From: Lolium rigidum
Lineage: Eukaryota > Streptophyta > Magnoliopsida > Poales > Poaceae
Assembly: GCF_022539505.1 (NCBI RefSeq)
Contig: NC_061508.1
Coordinates: 347,275,484 to 347,339,483 of the forward strand
Direction of reading: 5' to 3'
Length of the DNA stretch: 64,000 bases
The notes under the pieces were generated by a model that was not told the origin of the DNA, did not search any database, and saw only the letters and a list, made by a program, of their open reading frames with translations. A program made the translations under genes and the position numbers. This document shows positions 31,980 through 42,058 of this stretch, in pieces; position 1 is the first letter of the stretch; every line of letters starts with the position of its first letter.

Positions 31980-32283
31980 CTACATATAGGGATCATAACT
32001 TGTGTATCTCAATATGGAAATCACTTTTGTGTAATGATGTTACTTGTATGTAAGATATTAACAATGGAGATGGTTGGCTTGTTTTACTAGTTAAGTCACG
32101 GGCTTGCGGGAAAATTTTTCGAGGCGGAACTTCCGAATATGCCATATATAGGGCATGTGCACCAAGGGCATATTCGAGAAGTTCCGCCACGGAGATTTCC
32201 CAACCCTTTCCGCAACATTGTTAGAGGAGATGGAGTCTTCCACGGGCTTGCAGGAAAAAAATTCCGAGGCGGAACTTCCGAAG

Positions 32284-32560
32284 ATGCCACCAACCGGTAC
32301 TAAAGGTTACCCACGCGTCCTTATCCCACCCGACAGGGCGTCGTGCGCTACATACTTTATCTCATCGAGCGGGGCGTCCTTATCCTGCCGACGGCTTTAG
32401 TACCGGTTGCACCCACCAACCGGTACTAAAGGTTACCCACGCGTCCTTATCCCACCGACGGGGCGTCGTGCGCTACATACTTTATCTCATCGAGCGGGGC
32501 GTCCTTATCCTGCCGAGCAGCTTTAGTACCGGTTGCACCCACCAGCCGGTACTAAAGGTT
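32284..32560. repeat. Tandem 126-bp repeat carrying ACCGGTAC motifs
   Basis: The unit beginning ACCGGTACTAAAGGTTACCC starts at 32293 and 32419, followed by a partial third unit at 32545. The two full units differ mainly by small changes such as GACGGC against GAGCAGC. The motifs resemble the subterminal repeats but read ACTAAAGG instead of ACGAAAGG, so they may derive from a related nested CACTA element. Confidence 0.75.
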
Positions 32561-32635
32561 TGCCTCTGTCTTCCCGCCTATTTTCTTCCCACGCTTTTCA
32601 CCGGTTCCCGCCTTTGTCTTCCCGCCATTTTTTCA

Positions 32636-32646
32636 CTATATATATG
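32636..32646 (+). promoter_or_regulatory. Probable TATA box of the CACTA accessory ORF
   Basis: CTATATATATG lies about 70 bp upstream of the ATG at 32712, with a CATCTAGACTC leader between. It suggests that the accessory ORF has its own promoter. Confidence 0.5.
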
Positions 32647-32711
32647 TAGGCTTGGCCACCATTTACATATCACATCTAGACTCATATCTGCAAACCTCTT
32701 CATTCTCTCCC

Positions 32712-33225
32712 ATGGCTTCCATCGCATCTCTAACCCCCCGGGAGGCGGAGGCGCTTTGCGCCTCGAACTACCCCTGCCCGCCGGGCTATCGTCCCGACCG
32801 GCTGGTTGCTAAGCGTCGGAGGCGTACCGGTCCCTCCAGTCCCTCTAGGTGTGGCGCGCGAGATGGCCATCACGAACCACTACTACTTCGAGCTCACGCC
32901 GGAGCCGGCGGAGGAATCCCCGGTGGCATCCCGACTACAGCCCGACTTGGGAAAGCTTCTTCATCAATCGGCGTGAGAGGGCGCTTTCCGAGCATGAGGA
33001 GGGCGGTCCGCCTCCTTCGAACTTCAACGAGGCCGGCCGTCGGGCTGTGGTGGCGCGGCCGGACTCTCCCGAGGCGTCATGGCCTACCGTGGCCCCCGCC
33101 TGCGCTACCCTCGGTCCCGGCCCACGCGTGCTCACCCGCCGACCGGAGAGTACCGCGACCCCGATGCCGGCGACGATGATGACGGCGACTACGACGACTA
33201 CGGTGGCGACTACTACAGGGGCTAG
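32712..33225 (+). pseudogene. CACTA accessory ORF, Pro-rich start and acidic Asp/Tyr tail
   Basis: It starts MASIASLTPREAEALCASNY followed by PCPPGYR and a basic run. In another frame it continues with MAITNHYYFELTPE, then NPRWHPDYSPTWESFFINRR and a GGPPPSNFNEAGRRA stretch. It ends in an acidic tail rich in Asp, Gly and Tyr (DDDDGDYDDYGGDYYRG, stop 33223-33225). The frame changes at GAGCCGGCGG near 32903, where related text would read GAGCAGCGG, again a CAG site. It would be about 170 residues if continuous. I recognise this as a type of hypothetical protein common in grass repeats but know no function. Confidence 0.6.
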
Positions 33226-33410
33226 GCACGAGTATGACTGAATGACTCCAACAGTAGAATTTGGCCATGTATCTTTAATTTTCAGTTAAGCTATGTATTT
33301 TAATTCGAGTTCAATCGTAATAAAATTTTATTCCCGCCCTTTCTTTCCCGCCTTTTTCCGTCGTACGTGGCGGGAAAGTTTCCGCGCGGACGGCGTCGTG
33401 GCAAGAGTAA

Positions 33411-33896
33411 AGAATAGAAATAGATAATATATAGAAAAGAATTAGAAAATATATAGAAAAGAAATATAAAAAAGGATATAGAAAACAAATAGAAAAGAAA
33501 ACAAACGGAAATAGAAAAAGAAATAGAAAAGAAATAGAGAAGAAAAGAAACAGAAAATAAAAAGAAAAGAAAAGAAACACAAAAGAAAAGAAAAAAAACA
33601 GAAAAGAAAAGAAAGAAGAAACAGAAAACAAAATAAATAGAAAAGAAATATAAAAGAAATATAAAAGAAATATAAAAAAGGATATAGAAAAGAAATAGAA
33701 AAGAAAACAAACGGAAATAGAAAAAGAAATAGAAAACAAATAGAAAAGAAAAGAAATAGAAAATAAAAAGAAAAGAAACACAAAAGAAAAGAAAAGGAAA
33801 CAGAAAAGAAAGAAAAAACAGAAAATAAAAAAGAAATAGAAAAGAAACAGCAAAAGAAAAGAAAACAGTAAAAGAAAAAAGAAAACAAAAAAAAAA
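33411..33896. repeat. Purine-only tract, about 485 bp (A/G-rich plus strand)
   Basis: The plus strand is almost entirely A and G with scattered T and C, built from drifting GAAAAGAAATA and AGAAAAGAAAC units. A ~110-bp segment near 33470-33560 recurs at 33670-33770. The three Phe-rich minus-strand frames across it are artefacts of the tract. It directly precedes a cluster of ACCGGTAC palindromes (33900-33980). Confidence 0.9.
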
Positions 33897-33899
33897 ATT

Positions 33900-33985
33900 T
33901 GGTACCGGTTGGTACCACCAACCGGTACGAAAGGTCTTTCGTACCGGTTGGTGGTACCAACCCGGTACCAAGGGTCTTCTCCTCG
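33900..33985. repeat. Internal ACCGGTAC palindrome cluster
   Basis: TTTGGTACCGGTTGGTACCACCAACCGG is partly repeated and inverted here (stretches of 20 bases or fewer: TTTCGTACCGGTTGGTGGTA and ACCAACCCGGTACCAAGGGT). It matches the CACTA subterminal repeats, although it lies near the middle of the element. Confidence 0.75.
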
Positions 33986-34019
33986 TTTACACTTAGCGCG
34001 CGGGCCAAAAATCCCCAAA

Positions 34020-35050
34020 TCGCCCGCATTTCTTCAGACGCACACGCGCGCGCCGTCCGTCGCCGTCGCGCACCACGCCGTCGCCGCCGTCCTTCGTGAC
34101 CGCCAAGCCGCACCACGCCGTCGCCGTCACCGGCCGCTCCCCCTACGCCGGCAACCAGCGGTACGTCTCCCGCCTCCTCCCTCTCCTCCTCGACATCGCC
34201 TCCCTCCCCTCCTCGCGGTAGTGCCTCCCGCCGGCTGCGGCTGCCGCCGCCTTCGCCGCAGCAACCGCCGCCTCGCCTCCCTGGGCTTCAACCGCCGCCT
34301 ACGCCACGCGGCAACGGAGGACGCGCGCGTCGCGCGGGCATGGCGCGTGCCGGCGCCCTCTCAACCGCGGCCGCGCACCACGTATTCGACGAAATGCCGC
34401 TCGGCTCCAGGGACGCGGACGGCCATGCCGCTCGGCTCGGCGTCTGCCGCGGCACGCGTCGCGGGCACGGCCATGTCGCTGGAGCTGTCGGACGACGCGG
34501 GGCTGCAGGTCGGCGAGAGTTCGCCGGGGGCGAGGAGGCTCCTGCGGCAGAGCGGGCAGGTGGAGCGGGCAGGTGGAGTGGTACTCCGTGGCAGCGAGTG
34601 CGACGATGCCGAGCATCGTGAGGCAGCCGTTCCCGAGCTCCGCGTCGGCGTTCATGGGGCCGGCCCTCTCGTCGGGACTCTCTCCCTTGAGCAGCTCTCC
34701 GCCTGCGATAGGAGCCGCGGTGGGGAGGGTGGTGTGGTGGGGAGGGTGGTGTGGTGATGGACAGACGCCGCCCGATCGTCGCTCGAAGTTGGGACCAGAA
34801 ACCTTTTTCAGTTTCTGCTGTTCGTCGCTGTCACACGGGTCCGACTTCCGACGAGCGCCATCGCCTCCACAGTGCACCAAATCCATCCTTTCCCCTTCCT
34901 TTACAATCTCGGCATGTTCTTCTTGCTCAAATCGTCGAGATACCCTCGTAACTCTGCCCAGATTCGTCGCCATCGTCGCTTTAAATTTCGTGCAGGAATG
35001 CATCTACAGGAATCCGCAGCTGTCACGTTTTTCAGATTTCAGTGTCTAAT
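34020..35050. other. GC-rich gene-like insert inside the CACTA element
   Basis: The composition jumps to very GC-rich with long overlapping frames on both strands. One plus-strand phrase reads AAAHHVFDEMP, which resembles a pentatricopeptide-repeat (PPR) helix. A 234-codon minus-strand frame (34299-35003) reads NADAELGNGCLTMLGIVALA. Neither is a full gene. Large CACTA elements often carry captured host-gene pieces, and this would fit, but the donor gene is not identified. Confidence 0.4.
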
Positions 35051-35670
35051 TCAGTTAACTGCGCTGCATAGCTTACTTTGTCCGAAGTCCATACCTTATC
35101 AAATTCTGCACCGCACGACTCTGGTTTTGTTCCTTTCATTGCACAGCACATCACGAGTTCAAATCCTGGCCGGCGCACTAAACCACCTTTTTGGAAAATT
35201 CCTTTATCCTTTACTATTGTAGTGTTTTACTTACAACACCTTTTTATTTTGATTTAAAAACCAACTTTATGAATTCCAAATCTGACATATGATATATCCA
35301 AATTGATCAGCTTTTCATGCTCTATCCAACTACGAACTTAGTTTTGGGTTTTGATTAACTAAAATTTGAACAAAATTAAAATCTGAATTAATTTGAGTAA
35401 TATGGCATAATTCATAACTTCAATTCTACAATTCCAAATGCTACAAACTTTATGTCTATTCTCACCAGAAAAGTGAGAGGATTTCAAATCTTGCATTCTC
35501 ATGCATCATTGGCATCATCTCTGAATTATCCAAAATAAAACTTGCAAAGTGAGAGGGTTTCGGTCCGTTAGGGTTTTTTTGCTTTCTTCATTTCAATTGT
35601 TATCCATCTAGCAATCTGTTATATGATCATGACATGATGAATGAAATACAATTGCTTTCTTAATTTCGCA
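35051..35670. other. Non-coding spacer between CACTA genes
   Basis: AT-rich, no domain seen. A CTGAATTATCC and TTGTTATCCATC stretch leads into an acceptor-like TTTCGCAG at about 35670, so this may be an upstream intron of the second CACTA gene. Confidence 0.4.
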
Positions 35671-35687
35671 GATGACATTGAGGTATG

Positions 35688-38600
35688 GAGGACGGCACCT
35701 TCGTCCGAGATGAGGAGGGGAAGAAGCGGTGCAGCGATTGATCTATGAGAGTGCCCGTGGTCCGGAACCCGACGATGGAGATGACAACGAGTACCCCGAC
35801 TTTCCGAATGATTCGGCGAGGGACTTGAGTCTGAACAAGTTAGAAAAGACAATGAAGTGTCCATCACAAACTCCGGCGAGGTGTATATCTATGTATCAAT
35901 TAGTCCGTGTTCATCCCTAGATGCATTCATTTATTTGTATTGCACTTATTAACGAATAATTTTTTCTTTTAGCCTTCGGATCATCGAGCAAGTACTGTTA
36001 GAACAAAACGAGGCCCGACGCGGGTGCTAAAGTGCGAGGGCAGGTTAGCCCTCACGGCATTCAAGGCTAATGGTGAACCGGTGGAGCCCAAGGAGTTTTG
36101 CCGCAAATTTACAAGTCAATCCGGAGTTATTGTTAGGGACCATGTACCGATCAGCATTCAAGAGTGGCATAAGCCGAAGAACCCGGAGAGTGGTGCTAGT
36201 TATGTCAACGACGCGATGAAAAAATTTCTTTGGGACACGCTCATGACAAAGTTCAGCCTACCGGAAGACATGACGGAAGGCCGGAAGAATAAAGTCAAGG
36301 AATGGACATGGAAGAAGATGGCCATACAATTCCGGACCTTCAAGAAAAATTTATGGGACAAATATAAGAATGAAGATCCGAGTATTCGATGATAATCTAG
36401 TGAAGATAAAAGATCACCGGGCCGCATTTAAGGAGTATAAGCAATCGTCTACTTTTGTGTCCCGATCGAAGAAAAATACCGAAAATGCTGCAAAGAAGAA
36501 ACTTCCGCATCATTTGGGGTCGGTGGCTACAAGAGTGCCATTCCGAAGTGGACAGCGTTTGAGAATAAAGCTGATGGATCATGGAATCACTCCACGGACA
36601 TGGGACTGGCCCGAACGGTCCAAGTTATGGTTGTTCGCTCATGGGGCAGGGTTGGACCCAAAGACGAGGGTTGATCATTGCGAAGGGAAAATGGAAGGAA
36701 AAAATTGAGGCAATTGTACCGAAGCTTGTAGATGCAATTGACAAGGTCGAAAGGGAGAGTACATTCCCGATCGAGAGAATGACGAGCTGACACTCGCTGC
36801 TGGGAACCACTGAACATGTTGGACGGGTACGAGCTTGCCCAGGTCTCACCATGAAGGAAGCGTGGCCGGACAGCGCCGACACTTATAGAAGCCGTTCGCG
36901 AAAGAAGAAGAAGGACGCCGACATTGTAACGGAGTTGTTATCTAGGGTGGAGGCTCTTGAGAGAAATCGAGAGGGCACCCGATCAGCCGCTGTTTCTACG
37001 GGATCCACAAGCCGATGCTGCCCCATCTCGGCGAAGAAGCCGGTGTCGGTTCCTCGCATCTTGACGGATGTGGAGGAAGCTACCCCGTGGATTATGTCAC
37101 GGAGAAGACAGATTGCGAGCTACATATGTTAATCGGGACCGCGTACGGTTAAGGTGGCGGTCGGCTATGTGTACCCAAGTGAAGATGGAGCAATGCACCA
37201 TCATATGCCCATTCCACCTGGTTGTGTTCGTGTCGGGGTGGATGAAGTTGTTTCGGGTTTTGAAAAAGTGGAGCTTGATATTCCTAGAGGTGAAGATGAG
37301 AGGACACCGGCCGATGTCAAGCACGGTTTCGCCCTATGGCCGAAGAAGTACGTCGTCCTTTTGCAAAGGCCACCGACTCCTACACATGAGCAGCAAATGC
37401 CATCGACTCCTCCTGGTGGCGAGTCCTGGTGAGCAGCCAAGTCCACACCTACCGAGAGGGACCCCGGCGTGAGTCCACCATCTCGAGATCCTCCGCGTAA
37501 GACGAGCGTCCGTTAAGCGGAACGGTACGCCGCCTAGGAAGAAAGCTAGAAAGGAGAAAAAACTGCCGCCTGCGAGAAGTTACCTTGGGAAAAAACTCCG
37601 AGAGGAAAACGCGGAGGCCGTTCAGGCCGAGGTGAAGAAATTTTTGCACCGAAAGTGCCGGAGATACCTTTCGAGAAGACACTAGATCGGGAGAAAGTTG
37701 TGCGTACCGTTGACAATCTATATGACCCTGTACCATCGCCGCCATCCGACTATGTGCGTTCTATTGAAAGGTCGTATGACAAGATGATCGAGGCGACAAA
37801 ACCCGTTCAATCGGGTATCGGGGAGATAAAAGGGATACACCAAGTCTACCAGCTCGGACAACAACCCGTTCAATCGGTCGACCCTCTCAAGGTGTTTGAC
37901 GGGAAGACCGTTCAAAGTTCTCGACAAGACGGAACTGATTACGCCTTAGCTGAACGAGCATATCAGTTTGTTCAAGGGAAAGATTTGGTCGAGAATGTCG
38001 GGAAGGTACCAACAAGTATGCGTAACTTGCATTCGTGGTACCTTAAGGCCTCAAAGGAAGGGATCGAGACTATCATGGTGCGAGTTAGGGAAGAGCACTA
38101 CTTCCGGGAGTACTTGTGTGAACGTTGACTTCGCCGAACTCTTTCGGTTATACAATCTCCGGGCCCTCGACAAATCAATCATCGGTTGCTATTGTCACGT
38201 AAGTGATTTATTTATTTAATTTGAGAAGTCGTTCATTGTCTGCAGATTATAATCTTTTGTGCGCTATATTATGTAGATCGAAGATGCTCGAATGCAAAAG
38301 GGACGATATCACAGACATTGGGTTCATTGACCCGAACACAATGCATGTCAAAACCATAGACAATCCCCTCTATAACAAGGATACACCGCAGACTTTGCTA
38401 AGGTTTTTGAAGCGACAACGTGACAAAAAGCTAATACTTTGGCCTTACAACTTCGAGTGAGTCTTACTTGTCTTATAACACATTATATTTTGCTCACCGT
38501 ATGTCAAAATTTTAACTAATGACTACATATTGAAACGTGCGTAGGTTTCACTTTATTCTTCTCGTCATCAATTTGGAAATTGGAGAAGTTGAAGTCTTGG

Positions 38601-39218
38601 ACTCACTAAGCAAAGAAAAGGATCTATACGTGTCTTGTTTTTTAATGCTCGAAGGTAATTTTAATTCTTATCGGTTTGTTTCGTTAATTTCCTGCTTTGA
38701 ACTAATTGATGACTCTTTTATGCATTTTCTTTTGTCGAGCAGCGTATGGCAAACTTTCATCAAGGAAGATACGTCCCGTGAATGGCCACCGAAGCTGCGA
38801 TGGCGTGCGAAAGTAAGTAGTACTACCTAGGTCCACACACCTTTCAATTATCATACTTGACTATTGTTTGATTGAATTATATTCTTGTAAAGAAATGCCC
38901 GCAACAACCTCCGGGGACCGATCTCTGTGGATTCTTCGTTTGCGAGTACATCCGCAGAATTGTCAACGAGAGAACGAATAATGAAAGAAATAAAGAGGTA
39001 CAAAAACAATCTTCACAAATTTGTTTTGTTATCATAAGTTGTGCTGAGTTTCAGTAATAGTTGTTTCATGTATTCATTTGTATCTTATTCTTTTATAGTT
39101 GGCAAGAAAGCGGAACAAGCTCTCAATCGATGACCGCTTCATAGCAATAGGCGAGGAATTGGCGGGATTTTTCCTTCGGGACGTCATACCACAACTCGCA
39201 GAGCACCACTATGAATGA
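35688..39218 (+). pseudogene. Second CACTA gene with C-terminal Ulp1-like cysteine protease domain
   Basis: Introns can be read from GT/AG borders. Proposed exons are about 35688-35880, 35973-38198, 38277-38456, 38545-38654, 38753-38812, 38893-38997 and 39099-39218. The long exon holds a DNA-binding-type middle (SGASYVNDAMKKFLWDTLMT, WPERSKLWLFAHGAGLDPK, PIPPGCVRVGVDEVVSGFEK). The C-terminus shows a Ulp1/C48 triad: His in FHFILLVI, Asp in VLDSL, Gln in PQQPPGTDL and Cys in LCGFFVCEY. It ends LAEHHYE. Such proteins accompany TNP2 in grass CACTA elements; SUMO-type deconjugation is inferred from the triad only. Several frame breaks occur inside the long exon (for example near 36380, 36690, 36850, 37130, 37430 and 37510), some at CAG/CTG sites. 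The true start is uncertain. Confidence 0.8.
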
Positions 39219-39560
39219 AGATGTACATGTTACATATATAGTTGACTCGAAGAGTACCACTATGCTACATGTAATAGACATATATAGAGTACGCCTCGGA
39301 GAGCACCACTATGCATGAAGATCGATCTTCATGCATAGCTACTTAATTTGCGATCTTATGCAATAACATGTGTGTTATATTATATGCACCAACTTGCTAT
39401 GCATCATCTTGATCTTCATGTACTACCTAAACCCAAACGCGTTTACTGGTGCATCGACGCGATATGAAACAAACCGATATCCCTAAACCTCTCCAAAACC
39501 CTAAAAAGCCAATTCTCTGCCGTGGCAGAGATTTGGGCAAATTCCCTGCCGCGGGGGGAA
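39219..39560. other. 3' flank of the Ulp1-type gene inside CACTA
   Basis: No ORF. Short repeats of GAGCACCACTATG(A/C)ATGAAGAT occur at 39201, 39254 and 39302. They copy the end of the coding region and its flank. Confidence 0.55.
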
Positions 39561-39755
39561 CCTTTGGTACCGGTTCGTATTACCAACCGGTACCAAAGAT
39601 CCTTAGCCCTGAGCTCTCCTGGTGTCCCACGTGGAGGCCCGTTTTATACCGGTTCGTAAGCAACCGGTACGAAAGGGGGGGGGGCTTTAGTGCCGAATAA
39701 TTTGTACCGGTTGCAAAACCGGTACGAATGCCCCTCTGGAACCGGTACGCATGAG
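39561..39755. repeat. CACTA right subterminal repeats
   Basis: ACCGGT(A/T)-core motifs recur as TTTGGTACCGGTTCGTATTA, CAACCGGTACCAAAG, ATACCGGTTCGTAAG and TGCAAAACCGGTACGAATG, mirroring the left end. Confidence 0.85.
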
Positions 39756-39771
39756 AGATTTTCTACTAGTG

Positions 39772-39965
39772 AATGGTGTCTCAGCCTCAGCCGGAGCGGC
39801 CCCCGGGGCTCCATCTTCACGACCAGGAACGCCTGGTGCTGGCGCTTCTGCCTCCTGAAGGACGACGCGAGCTGCGTGCGCGGTTTGCCGGGACGGCGAG
39901 GTCGTGGTGGCGACGATGAAGGAGAGCAGGAGGAGCATCGTGGCGGTGCTAGTGGATGGCGCCAT
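39772..39965 (-). pseudogene. Secreted-protein gene copy 2, N-terminal part
   Basis: It encodes the signal peptide (MAPSTSTATMLLLLSFIVAT) and the first ~63 residues of the protein whose C-terminus is at 27646-27859. It is cut after the codons for AEAETP by the CACTA element. Its ATG (39963-39965) and TATA box (40063-40070) remain, so a truncated transcript reading into the transposon end is possible. Changes relative to copy 1 include several amino-acid replacements in the middle part. Confidence 0.88.
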
Positions 39966-40262
39966 TGGATCGGTCGATGCTTGGGAGTTGATCGGTAGCA
40001 GTTTGGTCGATGAGAATGATCGAGCTGCAGTGCACACTGTGAATCACGCGGTGAAGGTCGTTTATTTATACTCCAAGGAATGCATTGATATGCAGTGCGA
40101 AACATCCAACGCGAAGTAACGTGCTGCCGAGTTAAATTCATAGTGGAACTGTGTCTGTCACCCGTTGCTGGTACTAATTGGTAACTCCAGGTTTAATCTT
40201 GTGGCGAAACGTACAGAGCAACTAGTTGATGGTGGGGCTTTAATTTAACCACGATGCGTTTC
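39775..40262. repeat. Segmental duplication, copy 2, right part
   Basis: It matches 738-1296. It contains the 5' coding part and promoter of the split gene. Confidence 0.85.
40063..40070 (-). promoter_or_regulatory. TATA box of split secreted-protein gene
   Basis: TATAAATA on the minus strand, about 98-105 bp upstream of the ATG at 39963-39965. It corresponds to CTATAAAG at 1037-1044 in copy 1. Confidence 0.55.
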
Positions 40263-41396
40263 ATCCAACGTTACTCGTCGTCGTCCCGTGTAATTATCGT
40301 GTAACATACGGAGCGACACTCGTTAAAGCTCTGTCTCCTAACATGCAGCTTCGAGAACCTATCTTGTTATGCCAATACTCCATCTCATTTTTCGTATTTT
40401 TTCTTTGAGTAAAAATTAATTGAAATACGTGAAGATTGTTGCTATAAAATTAGCATCAATAAAAAGTGTTTCTTAATACAAATCCAATGATACTAATTAC
40501 GTATAATATATACAATTTGTGTTTGCGAAAATTTCACTAATCTATTAATAATCATCAACAACAGTACAAATAGGTCAAAAAGTAAAAAAATAATTACAAA
40601 TAGGTTATTGGACCACCTAGCGACGACTACAGACACTAGCCGAGCTGAAAGAGTGCCGCCGTCCTCGCCCCTCCAACACTGGAGCCGGTCAATGCTTGTC
40701 GTACTAGAATTTATTGTACTAGAAAAACGGGATGTCGTCGTGCTAAGGCCCCAAAAGTCCAGTGTACCAGAGCAGCAACCATCACCAATTATGACAACTG
40801 TAGATTAGAAGAGACTAGACTGAAACCACACCGATCGAACACGAAAACCAACCGGATCCCAAAAATCTGCTGGACACACGACTCCACCTGCCCTCCGCTG
40901 GCGCTAGACACACCACCAGAGCGAGAATATGACGGAGAGGATATTATTCTGACTTCAGGATAGCCGTCGCCTCACCATCCTGAATAATACACTGAAAACA
41001 AACTACACGAAGAACTGAAATTTTCCTACCGGCGATAGGTCGCGGTCCGCCACGCCTCCGAGGCCCCAAGGCCACCAGGACGGAACGGACCGGCAACGTC
41101 GTCAGCGAGAGGGACAAAACACTATATGTGTGTCAAAGATGCCTCACGATCGCCTTTGTAACTCATCCATGCCCGTACTGGTTGAAACTCCCTTAGAATA
41201 GAAAGCGATTGTAATATATTCAAAATTTTGTTGCTCAATGTTTGCTGCCAAAGTTCATCTTAAATACAAGTGTACCTTATTCATCGAAACGGGGCTAGTA
41301 ATTTTGTACATTATACTACTCCTTTCATCTCTAAAAAATCTTCTCAACTTTATCTTGATAGGTATATAGACATATTTTAGTTATACGCATGATCTT
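40263..41396. other. Intergenic; possible old retroelement leader at 40600-41110
   Basis: 40600-41110 is GC-rich with runs such as GTCGTCGTGCTAAGGCCCCA and GCCACGCCTCCGAGGCCCCA, which resemble an old non-LTR or unclassified grass repeat. No coding region is present, and the assignment is weak. The remainder is AT-rich and featureless. Confidence 0.3.
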
Positions 41397-42058
41397 TTGA
41401 GTAACTTTTCATGTTATAACATAGTTGCTAAGTTCTATTTATTAGAATTATATTTATCATGTCTATGTTTAGAGTACTTTGATCCCAGCTCACAATGCTT
41501 TTATAATAACTTGATCAAGATTGTGTTGGCTTCATGTCAGCTCAAATATTTTTTTATCACTTACCTACGCGAGGACGAGCAGGAGTTAAGCTTGGGGATG
41601 CTTGATATGTCGCAAACATATCTATAATTTTTGATGTGTCATGCTTGTTTTACACCAATTCATCTATATTTTGCTTACACTTCGTTGCGCTTTTATACAT
41701 TTTTCAGCACTAACCTATTAACAAGATGCCACAGTGCCAGTTCCCTGTTTTCTGCTGTTTTTGTATTTCAGAAAAGTTGTACAGGAAATATTCTCGGAAT
41801 TATACGAAACAAAAGGCGAAGTCAATATTTTACCGTAACGAAGACGAAGTCTGAAGGGGGGATGAGGAGGCGCCACAGGGCGGTCAGGCCACCCCATGGC
41901 GCGGCCAAGGGTGGGCCCGTGCCTAGGGGTGGTGTGCCCCCCAGGTAGCCACCGACCTCACCCTTCCGCCTATTTATTCACGATCTCGGGAAAAACCAAA
42001 ATACCTGAGCCTCCATCCATAAAAAGTTCTGTCGTGGCCGCCATTGTAGACCGTAGCT

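Larger units (their letters stand above)
27860..39771 (+). mobile_element. Complete autonomous-type CACTA (En/Spm) transposon, 11.9 kb
   Basis: The ends are CACTAGTAGAAAACCTCTCAT and its near-complement ATGAGAGATTTTCTACTAGTG, with a 3-bp target duplication AAT (27857-27859 and 39772-39774). The intact homologue at 731-740 (CGACAATGGT) shows the unoccupied site. Subterminal ACCGGTAC repeats lie at both ends. Inside are a TNP2-type transposase gene (28645-31979), an accessory ORF (32712-33225), a long purine tract, a GC-rich gene-like insert and a second gene ending in a Ulp1-like cysteine protease domain (to 39218). This is the usual two-gene plan of large grass CACTA elements with extra cargo. 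Confidence 0.95.

Noticed and set aside
33300..34116. Three long minus-strand Phe-rich frames
   Set aside because: They are translations of the A/G-only tract at 33411-33896; composition alone keeps them open.
34299..35003. 234-codon minus-strand frame as a host gene
   Set aside because: Its N-terminal part has no exon-like conservation signal, and it overlaps equally long plus-strand frames in GC-rich DNA; kept only as a possible captured fragment.
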